From Mytilisepta virgata (Eukaryota; Mollusca; Bivalvia; Mytilida; Mytilidae): a stretch of 64,000 nucleotides of DNA. The DNA lies in assembly GCA_028015205.1 (NCBI GenBank), contig CM051511.1, positions 2,294,001-2,358,000 on the forward strand. Direction: 5' to 3'. Positions 1-11,132 of this stretch are shown here, piece by piece. The first letter of the stretch is position 1. Every line of letters starts with the position of its first letter. Below the pieces are notes generated by a model. The model ran no database searches and was not told where the DNA came from. It saw only the letters and a list, made by a program, of their open reading frames with translations. The translations under genes were made by a program, and so were the position numbers.

Positions 1-860
1 TCATTCTGCGATTTCGCAGCTGTGTTATAGCCTAATTTTTAAAACTGTCAACTTGTCCATCTCAAATTTAAATGTAAATAGACAAGCTGAATTGTCCTAT
101 ATTCATTGCATCTTTTGCCCAAGTGACTAGACAATTCTCACATTGATTAAGGTATTCAGATTCTGAAAAATGCATTTTACGAATTGATGTGTCCAGACAA
201 GAAATATATTTTAAGCAAACAGTAATATATTACTTGCATTTAAAATTGCAGGCACCTCATCTTTGAAAAGGTCAATATTTAGTAAACTGTATAAGTAAAA
301 GAAACAACAATTGCAAATATCGTTCAATTGATACATTCTTAAAGACATGATTTTAGAAAAAAAATCACTTTAGTCTTTACCTGGTTATCTCACATGATGT
401 GGGATGTCATTATGATGTACACACACTATACTGTCTATACAGGCTTACAGCTTGACAGAATTTTATTCCCCGTCTACTAGTATAGTAGTTTTGTCACTTT
501 CTGGTTTAGCAAGAAATCTGTCTGTTTCTGTGGTAAAAGAGGAAAATTATAATTATAATTCTCGTACAACAACAAAATGTAACTATCAAATCGACGGAAA
601 TCTCGATCCAAATTAAGGGAGGTAATCCAACAACAGTTACAAAATTAGGTGCTCTTATACCGAACTCGAGAAAATTTTAATTTGGTGGGTTCACAAAACG
701 TGTTTAGAAAAAAAAATGCACAGAATTAGAAAATTATCTTTCACAGCGGAATTTCTGCAGTTTTAGTGCAAAAATCATTTATTTCAAGAAAAACAAAGAC
801 ACTTATAAGGGCATCGGGACAGGTGTGACTAAACATCGAGTTCGAGCAGGAACGAATGCT
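1..860. other. AT-rich non-coding stretch
   Basis: I see no coding exon, RNA gene or recognisable repeat boundary here. Open frames are short and lack splice context. Confidence 0.4.
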
Positions 861-1115
861 AGACAACTCGCCCCACTGCAAACTCCCCCCACGCCAACTC
901 GCACCAACTTCTCACCAACTCGCCCCAACTAAGAAAATATTAGTTCCAAACTCGCTCCAACGGTGAATATCATATTTACCAACTCGCCCCAACTAGTGAA
1001 TATATTAGTTACAAACTCGCTCCAACTTTGAATGTAATGATTTTTTAAAAAAGCTCCAACGGTGAATATCATATTTACCAACTCGCCCCAACTGGTGAAA
1101 ATATTCGTTACAACT
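861..1115. repeat. Degenerate tandem repeat around CAACTCGCCCCAACT
   Basis: The words CAACTCGCCCCAACT and CAAACTCGCTCCAAC recur at irregular 40-65 bp spacing, separated by GGTGAATAT(C)ATATT(T)A-like linkers. This looks like a decayed minisatellite of about 55 bp. No open frame runs through it. Confidence 0.6.
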
Positions 1116-1316
1116 GATGGAAATAGTATAGTGTCATTATCATAAATAAAAATCTAACTGCACTTTATAATCTTTTACTTATCATCTTCATTATTATCAA
1201 CATAAAACAACAAATGCAACAATAAAAAACAAATGGACACATGAGCACTAAAACATATCATAGCATATAATTACAAGAGAAACGAACAAGTAAAGTCTCA
1301 TAAACACAAAAAATAT

Positions 1317-1574
1317 TTACAGGTCAACGTCTAAGATGGGACCATTCACACGAGGACACTGGTTCAGCAGGGTCGTTGTCGTTATCAAATTTCTGGAATA
1401 CTGATCCCACAAGTTAAAAAGAACCGACTGGTTGGTACGGACAAGCTTACGCTGGTAACGCGTCAGCTTGCCCTCGGACACCACCTTCCTCTGCAGCGGC
1501 AACAGCTTTGCTTCTTCGTGCAACTCGTAGAAGGGTGGCTTCTCGTCTCTTGCTTTCTTGTTGTGAAAAATGTC
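1317..1574 (-). CDS. Unrecognised open segment (about 85 codons)
   Basis: The minus-strand frame is open from 1574 to a stop at 1317. It is clearly richer in G+C than its surroundings and encodes a charged segment (for example EEAKLLPLQRKVVSEGKLTR, then LTRYQRKLVRTNQSVLFNLW). No in-frame ATG lies at the 5' end, so it would be an internal exon or a fragment of a mobile-element protein. I do not recognise the family. It could be a chance open frame in a GC-richer island, but the composition contrast argues for former coding use. Confidence 0.25.
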   Translation of the reverse strand, partial: DIFHNKKARDEKPPFYELHEEAKLLPLQRKVVSEGKLTRYQRKLVRTNQSVLFNLWDQYSRNLITTTTLLNQCPRVNGPILDVDL

Positions 1575-1659
1575 TCATTTCTTTATCGGTATTCTGGCTT
1601 CTTTGTCCTTTTGAACCGTAGTTTTGTTTGCACAAACACATTTCCTTTAATCTTTGGTT

Positions 1660-1906
1660 AATGAACAATCATTAACCTTAATTGTTTTGACAACTTCGGA
1701 AATAGAAAGTAACCTATATTTCCATAATTCTAACGTATGTTTAATGTATATATTTTTTATGATACAGTCTTTCGTAACTCTTTTTAGAGTGGCTCTTGTA
1801 TGTTTTATGAAAATATGTTATGTAAATGTTATTCAATATTAAGAGGTGAGACTTAAATAAAGCATTTGTCTTGTCTTGTTTTGTCTTGTCTTGTCTTATT
1901 ATTGAA
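1660..1906 (+). mobile_element. 3' end of a retroelement with a (CTTGT)n tail
   Basis: An AATAAA signal at about 1857 is followed almost at once by GCATTTGTCTTGTCTTG and further CTTGT units to about 1900. A polyadenylation signal fused to a short simple repeat is typical of non-LTR retroelement 3' ends. The upstream part has no coding capacity that I can recognise. The orientation is plus, opposite to the LINE fragments that follow. Confidence 0.45.
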
Positions 1907-2860
1907 ATGCACAATTATATCCCCAGGGGGTTGATGGCATACAATTATACAAAGACATGTATACAAAACAGACAATCATTAATTAAGTATATAAATTATA
2001 AAAGAATAATAATACAGTTTTATACTGACAAATCAAATTTGTAGAATCATACTGCTGTAGAGTCCACTTTGATCGGTATTAGAGACTTTTTAATAAATGG
2101 AGCAACAAACCGTAAATGTTTCGACGGAGACATTATCTGCATATATTTTTCATTATCATTTAGTGCACTAAGAGAATTATTTTGTATAGTTATTTCAAAT
2201 CTTTTCTAACATCCTTATATTTTGGACAATGGAAAACAAAAGGTAGTGAATTTCATCTTCAATTACATTCATATTGCACAATATGCAAAGTCTTTCATTT
2301 CTTTTTAATCTTTTATAACGAACGTGTTCGTTCCAACTACCGTCTTCAGATATGTTTGTGAGATTCTACTGCTTTTATCATTAAATTATCCATATAAACT
2401 GGGGGACGATGAGGCTTATGTCATTTTTTCGGGATTGTCATGATTTCAGTTTTATCAGGATTCTAACAATCTTTTATACGATTGATGGGTTTTATCAAAT
2501 TATATCTCTATTTATTTTTTCAGCGGCAAGATATTTGTCGTGATCAACAAAAACATATATGGATGTATCGTCTTCAAAAAGTTTTATATGAGAGGAACTA
2601 TCATTTACAATGTCATAAATATAAATTAAAAATAAAATCAGTACCAAAATAGACCCCCATTGTATCATGTGTATTGCATAAATTATGTAAATTTTTTTGC
2701 TGCATTAATAGAAAGTTAGCTCTGCTTGACCAAAGCCTGGTTGTCTTTAATGGTATGTTCACTGTAATTGTGTCTTTAATTATAGATTATATATATTATG
2801 TTTTCTTATTGTAACCTCTCACTCTCATACTCTGTAACCTCTGTTTTCATTGGTTTATGA

Positions 2861-2861
<1 letters not shown>

Positions 2862-2892
<31 letters not shown>
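2862..2892. repeat. (AT)n microsatellite
   Basis: An uninterrupted run of AT dinucleotides lies inside the decayed LINE A copy. A shorter TA run sits at about 4480-4500. Confidence 0.9.
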
Positions 2893-2895
<3 letters not shown>

Positions 2896-3048
2896 AACGC
2901 CAGCGGCATTAGTATTTTTTAATAATGAACTTTCATCTCCAATAAATACCTGTTGGCGTCTTTATAACTTTCAAACCATTTGAGTTAGTTAATATCATCT
3001 ACACCACATGCACCAATTTGTTTCAATTTATTCAAAAGACTCTTGGGC

Positions 3049-3159
3049 CAGAGACATATATAACAAGAGATTGGCAACTCGCATCAAAGCGCTAGTAATC
3101 GGTTTTAAGATCACGCGGCCCTCGAGATTTTACGTGATCTTTTGTTATATATGTCTCTG
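3049..3159. mobile_element. 111-bp MITE in LINE A
   Basis: Terminal inverted repeats start CAGAGACATATATAACAA at the left and match the reverse complement at the right, with one mismatch in the first 23 bases. The heptamer CTTGGGC is duplicated immediately outside (3042-3048 and 3160-3166). There is no coding capacity. The CAGAG terminus and the 7-bp (perhaps originally 8-bp) duplication suggest a hAT-type non-autonomous element. Removing it rejoins LINE A reverse-transcriptase sequence. Confidence 0.85.
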
Positions 3160-3499
3160 CTTGGGCCAGACTATCGAACGCCTTACTTATGTCACAGAAA
3201 ATTATTCGTATTTCTCTTCCATCATCAAGGGCTTTGGCGAAGTCGTTAATAATACACAACAGCTGGTTGACAGTCGAATCACCAGATCTAAACCCGAAAC
3301 TGAGACTTTGTTATTAGGAAATTAGTAAGTAAATAAAGGGCTTCGCTAATCGTGCCAGCATGATACCACCGCATCATGTCGACAGGTAAAGAATTAAAGT
3401 AAATGTGGACATGTAATAAAGCTTTTCCCAATAATATGTTGATAATAAAATATACATTATGCAGAAATAATGGACCTGCCACAACATGCACAAAAACGG

Positions 3500-4178
3500 A
3501 ATGAAAAAGAAAAAAAAAAGAACTCCAGCGCTACCTTGCTTTTTGGCCCCTTTAACCACCAATATCTCAAAAACTGTAAATAATAGGGAAAATATGTTGA
3601 CCTACAACGGAAAGCACTCATCAAGGTGAATTAAAAGAAAATCTCCATTAAAATTGGATGAAAAATAAAAATTTGAGGTGTCCCTCAAAATAGCTAATTT
3701 TGGCCCCATTAACATGTTTAATCCCTTTTATCTTTGCAATGACAAAAGTTACATAAAAATGGCTGGATTAACTTTACTGTATTTCTTATGAAAAACCATT
3801 TTTAAAAAAATCTTCAAAATCTCGATTTCTCGAAAACGGCATGAGATAGTGAAAAACGAATCTTGAATTTTTCCATTTTCATCAAGAAACATTAAAAACA
3901 AAAAAATCATAAAAATATGACAAATATTAAAAAAGTTACACCAAAATTATAAAAAACCCTCAATGACCCCCAGAAAAAAACGGGAGGGACCAGATTCCCC
4001 AAAATCTATCCAAACCTGTATTTCTTCTGTGAGACCATACGCGATGCATTGTGGTAAAATAATATAAGGATACATTCAATAGAACAAAAGACAATGAGCG
4101 GAAACCCAATTGCATGTCTACGGACGCCGACGACAGGCTCATCCCATATTACGTCTGCACAAATTTGCGGTCGTATAA
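3500..4178 (+). mobile_element. Fragment of the GCGGTCGTAT-tailed repeat
   Basis: The right end (ACAAATTTGCGGTCGTATAAAA at 4159-4180) matches the hairpin tail of the two full copies at 21971-24215 and 25005-26950, although the left hairpin arm has decayed. The body has TTTTGGCCCC-type phrases like those of the full copies. It splits LINE A, whose RT continues at 4215-4435. The left limit is approximate. Confidence 0.5.
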
Positions 4179-4214
4179 AAAATATATAAATATTTAAATA
4201 TACATTTTTCCATT

Positions 4215-4435
4215 ACTTTTCCAATAATTCAGAAGCAAAGAAATTGGTCTATAATTAGAAGTGCAATCTTTTTCACCCTTGTTTTTAAAAACTGGTATAT
4301 CACATTAGCTAGTTCGATTGATTCATTATACAATTTACACGATGGATATTTAATCAAGTTAGAAGCTGCTTTAAGTAAAATCAGGACCGGTGGCTTAATT
4401 TTTTGATATGTTGAACTGAAGTAATTCAAATTCAA
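4215..4435 (-). pseudogene. LINE A: N-terminal reverse-transcriptase block
   Basis: The minus strand reads LLKAASNLIKYPSCKLYNES and then, after a 2-base shift, PVFKNKGEKDCTSNYRPISL (4265-4230). This is the conserved entry to LINE reverse transcriptases. It lies upstream of, and in the same orientation as, the palm motifs at 3305-2500, so both are one copy split by the repeat at 3500-4178. Confidence 0.75.
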
Positions 4436-6190
4436 ATTCTTTATTTCTCATAACCAATCAACGAAGGTACAGAGATTGATATATATATATATATATATAT
4501 AAACATGTTAAATAACTAAATACAAATGAACAGAAGGAGCAGATGATCAACCAGGAGAACATATTCTCTTATTTACAATTTTAATAAATTTACAAAATTT
4601 GAATATGGTATGGTAAGTAAAGTCAAGAAATACCAAAGGGATATTCGAAGGAGATAAATACCGTAACAACTGACAAACTCCGGAGAACAACGAAGACAAG
4701 ACCAAAACAATACATGCACTACAATTAAAAGCAAAAAACATGAACAACATGGACTCCACCAAAAAACCGGGGCTAGACTCAGGTGCTCCGGAAGAGTAAG
4801 CAGTCTCTGCTTCCTGCAGGACACCCGCCATGCTGACCATGTCAAATCCGGTGTGATAATAAGTTTCCAAATTTTAATACATTAGGTCTATTTTTAAATA
4901 CACTACTAATAAATATTTTTCTCTCATTTTCAAAACTGGAGCACTCAAAAAGATAATGAAATTCATCTCCCAATTGCCGAGCCAAACATAAATTACAATA
5001 TCTGAGCTCTCCATCTGCCCGTTTCGATGGGTAATCTGTGGTTCAAAATAAATACCTTCTGCTATCATCCAAATAATCAAAATAGTTTTCAAATTTGAGA
5101 TCCCTCTTAAATAATTTATAGGTCCCCGGCCCCTTTTGATGAACTATCGATTGACGTGATCCAGTTCTGCTTAAATTGGTCCATCAAATTATTTTTCACA
5201 ATCAATTTTAACCATTTTTCAGATATACAATTTTGATAAATCCATATATATGACAAGCCACACTTTTTATCTTATTTATCCAAGTACAAAAACCTTCATC
5301 ATTATAGTTGCTAAAATACAATAATTTATATGCCAATGTAGAGATTTTTTTATTGTTTACCATGCAATAATTTAGTCCAATAGGAAATAAGTCGGGTTTT
5401 TATGTCAGTTTCTAAAGTATATCTTCCCAATTCCCCGTATACTATATAATTAGGTGTAGTGGATTTCAAATGAAGTAGGGACCTCGGTGGCCGAGTGGTC
5501 TAGGTAGTTCATCATGACTAGTACTGATCATTAGCCTGTCAACGCTGGGGTTGCGAGTTCGAATCTCACCTGTGGCGGGGTGTGTTCGACACCGATCTTA
5601 ATTGACAAGAATTGCCAATTTTCCTACCGAAGGTCGGTGGTTCTCTCCGGGTACTCCGGCTTCCTCCACCAATAAAAACTGGCCGCCGCGAAATGGCCGA
5701 AGTGTGCTGAAAACGGCGTTAAACCCCAACTAAACAAACAGACAATCAAATCAAGTAATAGTTTACAAAACTTCAAGTGAACCCTTTCAATAACATTGTT
5801 TTTGGCAAATCCCCATGTTTCACAATCATTCAGTAATATAGGTTTTTTAACTTTATCAAAAAGGTCCAACTGACATTTTACAGATAAATTATGCATACGG
5901 CCTTTCTTGAGTACATCATACATTGCTTTAGTACCTTTCTTAACTAGATCACACTTCGCTGATTTGAAAGAGCCAGATTTTGAAAAAAATTATACCAAGA
6001 TAGGAAAAGATATTTACAATTTCTAGGTCCTTTCCGTCAATCGAAAAATTCAAATTCTGTGGTAATCTTCCAAGTAAAACATCTTCTTATATCTATCTTG
6101 TTCTGTAGTAATACATACAAAAGATATTTTCGGTAAATCGTTGTTTTCTGACTATGTATAGTTTAGTTCACCAATATAATCTCAGACTGA
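4436..6190 (-). pseudogene. LINE B: 3' half, inserted into LINE A
   Basis: Blocks read on the minus strand, in order from high to low coordinates: FSIDGKDLEIVNIFSYLG at about 6065-5990, LFDKVKKPILL...CETWGF at about 5880-5790 (the usual region after the RT), and CNLC...LGDEFHYLFECSSF at about 5010-4935 (C-terminal zinc-knuckle-like). At the 3' end, AATAAAG is followed by GAATTT repeats (about 4455-4425), consistent with a retroelement tail. The tail abuts the LINE A RT, so B landed in A. A SINE interrupts B at 5478-5755. The segment at 4547-4870 is open but looks like B's 3' untranslated region. Confidence 0.75.
5478..5755 (+). mobile_element. tRNA-derived SINE
   Basis: The head resembles a class II (Ser/Leu-like) tRNA: GGCCGAGTGGTCTAGGTAG (A box) and GCGAGTTCGAATCTC (B box). 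The acceptor arms do not pair, so it is not a tRNA gene. The body includes GGTTCTCTCCGGGTACTCCG and ends GGCGTTAAACCCCAACTAAA with a short (AAAC)n-like tail. From memory this is a SINE type common in bivalves. It interrupts LINE B. Confidence 0.85.
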
Positions 6191-6220
6191 TAATATACTA
6201 AATGAATGCTGGTCGCAGAT

Positions 6221-6300
6221 GACACAGAAGATAAGATTAGATAAGACACAGAAGATAAGATTAGATAAGACACAGAAGATAAGATTAGATAAGAAAATTA
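6221..6300. repeat. 24-bp tandem repeat, about 3 copies
   Basis: The unit GACACAGAAGATAAGATTAG plus ATAA starts at 6221, 6245 and 6269 with essentially no divergence, then decays into ATTAGATAAG. Confidence 0.9.
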
Positions 6301-7635
6301 GATAAGTTAACTTTGTTATTGGTTCGCTTTAGCAAAAAAAACATTTAAACACAATAACGATCAAACATTTAACGTGCATGTATAACTTTCCCCTCCAAAT
6401 TTTCAAATATAACCCTCTACAAATTTAGTATCTTTAAATTCTTCCATATTTTTAGATTTTGCCCATTATAAAAGCATTTTTATACGTTTTTGTTCTAATT
6501 CCATAGTAGGATGTTCAGAGTTGATGTTTTAAACATTTTGAATGAGCTGTCATATGCAGTCTGCAAGAATTCTGCTACCCTAGGATATATTTTTGCCAAT
6601 ATTTTGAGGTAGCAATGGTGATTTTTTTTTAAATTTTGATATAATGACAGGAAGTAAGTATAAAATTTTTACATGAGAAATAAGTTTGGGCAGGTGCTAT
6701 ATTTTAAAACCACCCGCGAGTAAGATAAGCTTATATCATTTATCATTAAAACATATTAATAATAAACACATGTATTAGCAACTAAATTTGTAATCCCTTT
6801 TGGTGCTCGAGTACTCCAGCAATGCATCTACAGTGGTAGCAATGTCTAAATTTAATGCATCGGACTTCGGCATTTCATTTCCTCGATTACTCATATTTCG
6901 TGTCCGGGAGTAATTAAATTTAATCTCAGCAAGACTTATTAGATTAGATATATGAATAAAGCTAACTTTTTAAATAATCGAGTGTTGAGACTACAATAGC
7001 TTATGGTTACAAATTTGAGAGAGAGTCAATGCGTTCTAATGTAAGACGAAATACAAGTAATAACAATGAAATTTCAATATGAACTAGGAATTATTAAGCA
7101 CCCCTGTACAAAAGAGACCTGTAGTTTTTTGTCCTCGTGAACATCTACACATGGACTGTTTACATTTCTCAGCAGCAAAATGAGGCAGTTTGCTGATTAA
7201 GTAAAGTATAAATTGTACGAAAGATCGCATCAAAATTCGTCAAGGCTGCTGCTACCTCAAATGTTTAAACAGTACAAGCGTTTTAACATATGAGCAGTCA
7301 ATTTTACCTGTTTTAGTTGAATTAATGGATATATATATATTGGGGATTTTTTTTCTTCCCGCAAAATAAACACCAACAAAAGCTACAACTCTTCTATCCA
7401 TTCAGTGTATGATAATAGAAGAACAAAGTGACCCCATTCTCCCCACTTTTTGAAGAATAAATATAAGTACAACCTAGAACAGAAATTATTGACACCAAAG
7501 GAACAAGAGATAGGAGCCTAAAAGTCTATCAAAGATATTTTTCCATTTTGTATGTACATTGCCATATCATAAATCAATATTTAATTATACGTGTCCCCGA
7601 ATTCTTTGATACCAAAGTAGAAATACTTAAAAAGG
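6301..7635. other. Non-coding stretch, nothing recognised
   Basis: AT-rich sequence with many stops in all frames. I find no splice-flanked exon and no repeat edges I can define. Confidence 0.4.
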
Positions 7636-7639
7636 ACCT

Positions 7640-7775
7640 TACAAGGAACATATCTCAAATTCTGTTCAGTGGTTCTCTAGAAAATCAAAATGTGAAAAGT
7701 TAACGGACTCAAGTGATAGTACTAGCTCACACTGGTCATTGGCCAGCTGAGCCATGTAAGCTAGTAAAAAGACAT
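7640..7775 (+). mobile_element. Decayed tail of the AGAGGCTC repeat
   Basis: The phrases CAGTGGTTCTCTAGAAAATC, AATGTGAAAAGTTAACGGAC and CTCACACTGGTCATTGGCCAG match in order the 3' portion of the element ending at 15682. Its terminal hairpin has decayed and no matching head is visible upstream. Confidence 0.55.
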
Positions 7776-8645
7776 TTTCAAGCATAAACAAAGTCTGGTT
7801 ACTTTTTGTCCTATTTGGAAGCATTAAGGGTTGTCTTGCTGTGCAAGCTTAAGACTGTTCTATGCAAACTTTGAAACACAAAATGACCCATTTACGATTT
7901 AACAATTGTGTTTTGAACAGATCTGGGACGTCCAAGGGCAAATTGAAAAAAAAATGCCCAAAATGACCAAATAGGTGCATCTATGCCCATCAAATTTCCG
8001 TAATCATCACCGGCAAAATTCAACATTTTAATAGCAATAAATTTGAAGTACCACTTTCGGGCTAGTATGGAATAACATCATTCCGTTCAGTGGCCTCGAA
8101 CAGGAGAGATATCCTTAGTATGACAATCAACAAATCTCTGCACATTTGTATTCGTGTAGTGTGCCAGGTGACGTTTTCTTGAGGACTTTCCTCGTCAACT
8201 AGCACTTTGGAAATCCAGCTCAGTGGTCACTATTACAAGGTAGGGATCACCTCCATTAAACTTTCAAGTTCTTGTCCAATATGCATGCATGTAATGATTT
8301 GTGAATAAGTTTGTGGTTCGGTCACTTCTTTTAGATTTGAATTTGAATTCCAAGATTAGTTATTCTGTTCATTAAATTGACAAATTGAGAAGATTTAATG
8401 ATAAAAATACATTTTATGTGACAACTTGGAAGTTTTTCTTTGACGGGTGCTCAAGGAGTGAAATATGACTTTTCTGTTCACTTGAATAATCATAATTTCT
8501 TTCATTCTGAACCGCCGTTACCGGTATTTCACCACTATCAATAAATATCCTACTCCCTTCATTATAATTTGTTGCTATAAATTTTGAATTCGCATCTTAA
8601 GTTTTCTAATTTTGAAATTGTGTTTGTAACAATAGAGCATGATTT
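7776..8645. other. Non-coding stretch, nothing recognised
   Basis: No exon or defined repeat. Several phrases (for example AAAATGACCAAATAGGTGC) look repeat-like, but I see no second copy in the window. Confidence 0.35.
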
Positions 8646-8649
8646 GTCT

Positions 8650-8745
8650 CCCCAAAATTACCTACCGCACCAACCGGGGATCGAACCCGGAACCTTTGGT
8701 TCAGTAGTCCACCGCTATACCAACTGAGATAAAGGAGCACTCCAC
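8650..8745 (-). mobile_element. tRNA-like SINE head
   Basis: The minus strand reads GCTCCTTTATCTCAGTTGGT (A-box region), then GGTTCCGGGTTCGATCCCCG (B box). The terminal arms do not form an acceptor stem, so a functional tRNA is unlikely. It is most likely the promoter head of a tRNA-derived SINE. A poly-C run at about 8912-8925 lies nearby. Confidence 0.65.
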
Positions 8746-8759
8746 TAGTGTAGCTAATG

Positions 8760-10320
8760 GAGGGTGGTTATAAACCTGTTACGGTTCTATAACTTCTATA
8801 TATTAATCAAGAGAAGCCCGTTACATGTTAAAGGTTACGCTTCAACTCCCTCAGGTAAAGCTGGACCTATGTAAATTTGCTTTATTATTCAGACCCGCAT
8901 TTTTGTTCTCCCCCCCCCCCCCCCCGTTTTGATAACCTTTTCAGCTTTCTAAAGTTTTGGTCCACAAGTGTAGCTAAAAGGGTAATAAATAAATGCACAC
9001 TGTATGCAAGGAACTTAGGATCCTAGTTTATATATTGCTTGTACTATATAAGACTTCTCTGGATAAAATAAAACTGAAATCGTCCATAAGTAGACCACTA
9101 ACTTTCTCTAAAAGGGTGTAACTTTGGAATGCCTATATTATAAGCAAAAGGTTGCCGTAGAAAGTTGATCGGACTTCACAGAACCATTAAGGGCTATTCC
9201 ATATTTTTTGAACACCCCATCACCCACATAATTACATTTTATTATGGGACAATTACTATACAATATATTTAAAGCTGGACCCTAGCACTCAAACAAAACA
9301 TTTAAATAATTATCAAATAAAAAATCATGGCGACTACTGGGGCACACCATTTTTCAGAATGGCGAGTCTCAGCTGATAATGACCAGTCCAAGATCTATCA
9401 CTTTTTGGGATGTTGATTTCGGCGTGACTTTGCAAATACCCTGGCAAGTACACTTTATTTTTTGTTACAGAGTAACTAAAATCATGCGCTGCCTCAAAAT
9501 ACTGACTGCTATAAAATCAATAAAATTTTAAAATTTGCAGTGGTGCCCCAAACAGGAAAAACTTTCTGCAAGATATGACCAGTCAACAATTAAAGCAAAA
9601 GCGGAGGTGTATAGTGACGAGATCCGCCTGTTCGTTAACAATGTTATTGTCAAAACATGGACTTACTTTACTAGGAAACAAAGTCCGGGGAACATATTTT
9701 ACTACGGAACTATGTTTACTGTTACACATGGACCACCACGGTTGCTCAATTAAGAGCAAATAACATATCATGCCTTGTAACAAACTGCATGTAAATTTAA
9801 CCGTGAAATTAGGTCTGTCAAGTGGAATTTTGTGAGGTTAAAAGTAAATTCTACGATCATTACGTGTATATGAACTGATATTGTTGCTCTAGGATGTGTG
9901 GTTACTAGATGTATAAAACCAATCCAAAGATACTAATATTAGATATAGTAAATTTATACTATGCTGTATACGACGCATTTCAAGGAGTTACCTCTCGTCA
10001 GCAGCATTAAAACCGAAACATTTGGAAGACCAAAAACCAAACTTATTTTAAACAAGAAATTGTCAAAATCATTGAAATGAGCTCAATTTAAGGCAAAATG
10101 TGTCAAGATGCACATCCCCCGATGACCATGTGGATGTATCATATAGAGAAGATTGAACTAATCACAAGACTTTCATATAAATTTAACTAGAACTGTCTGC
10201 AGAGCAGGAACAATTTTCCAAAGCTAATCCCATCCAAGTAACTGCAGTCCAAATGATTCTTTCCAGCTCTATACCAACTTCTGCATGTTGGAAGAGTATA
10301 TAATAAACCATATCACAGCA
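8760..10320. other. Non-coding stretch with one 72-codon open frame (9535-9753, +)
   Basis: The open frame at 9535-9753 follows an acceptor-like AAATTTGCAG and encodes WCPKQEKLSARYDQS...FVNNVIVKTWTYFTRK. It starts with TTG, not ATG, and has no recognisable domain. It might be a stray exon or transposon fragment. I see no partner exons, and nothing else in the stretch is recognised. Confidence 0.3.
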
Positions 10321-10324
10321 TTTA

Positions 10325-11132
10325 ACAAGAGGCTCCCAAGAGCCTGAACCACTCACCTGTTACCTTTTGTGTACAATTAGATCTTGCTAATTAATGTATA
10401 CCGTCGCAATTTTCTACTTAATATTGACCTGTACAGCTAAAATATAGAATCCTGAACCCAAATAGATATGGTTGCTATGGACTTTGCAATGACCTTGACC
10501 CTTGACCTTTCTTTTGGACTGGTAAATTATATGGTCCTTAACCCAAATATATATGGTTGCTAGGGACTTTTTTTTTATTGGTTGCTATGGAATTTTTCAA
10601 CGACTATGATCCATTTTACTTTGACAGCTACCATTTAATTTATTTCAAGTAATGCCCTAAACATGTGACAATGCCACACCATTATTTTGTTTAAATGTAA
10701 ATCTTTCAAGGGCAAAAACTCCTATAAGGGGTCAATTAACATTTTGGTCAGGTTGGTTTATTTGTAGATCTTACTTTGCTGAACATTTTTCCTGTTTACA
10801 GTTTGTCTTTATCTATAATATTCAATATAACCTAAAACTGCAAAATTTCCTTAAAATTAACAATTCAGGGGCAATAATCCACCAAAGGGTTGTCAGACTC
10901 ATCTGAAAATTTCATGGCTGGTAGATTTTGACCTGCTGAAAATTTTTACCCCATCAGTTTTGCTCTAAATGCTTTGGTTTTTGAGATATAAGCCAAAGAC
11001 TGCATTTTACCCCTATGTTCTATTTTTAGCCATGGTGGCCATGTTTCTCCACAGACAAGAAAATAACAATTTAATTTAGACTAAGTATGGCTGTAATTGG
11101 TTCACATCCTCTTAGGACAGGTGAGCTAAAAA
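10325..11132 (+). mobile_element. AGAGGCTC repeat, complete copy (type 2 body)
   Basis: The head AAGAGGCTCCCAAGAGCCTG...CTCACCTG contains a small palindrome (AGGCTC/GAGCCT). The tail GGACAGGTGAGCTAAAAA closes it. CTCACCTG near the head and CAGGTGAG at the tail are inverted copies. The body (TTGACCTGTACAGCTAAAAT, ACTCCTATAAGGGGTCAATT, CCCCTATGTTCTATTTTTAG) is also found at 20162-20410 and 24650-24965 and differs from the 166-bp-monomer body of other copies. There is no coding capacity, so it is non-autonomous. Confidence 0.75.

Larger units (their letters stand above)
1910..3345 (-). pseudogene. LINE A: decayed reverse-transcriptase and C-terminal region
   Basis: The minus strand holds ordered non-LTR retrotransposon motifs. 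At about 3305-3145 are GFRSGDSTVNQLL and FCDISKAFDS (finger/palm blocks with the first catalytic Asp). At about 2660-2500 is the catalytic block, read as LFEDDTS in place of the usual FADD. At about 2325-2215 is the C-terminal CILCN...EDEIHYLLF zinc-knuckle-like block. Frames shift between blocks, a 111-bp MITE interrupts the RT at 3049-3159 and a TA microsatellite lies at 2862-2892. It is a dead copy. Motif style resembles the Jockey/CR1 side of LINEs, but the clade is not certain. Confidence 0.8.

Noticed and set aside
4547..4870. 107-codon minus-strand frame with hydrophobic segments
   Set aside because: It lies between the C-terminal block and the polyadenylation tail of LINE B, so it is most likely 3' untranslated sequence of that element.
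5478..5590. A tRNA-Ser/Leu gene
   Set aside because: A and B boxes are present, but the acceptor and anticodon stems do not form, and a SINE body follows.
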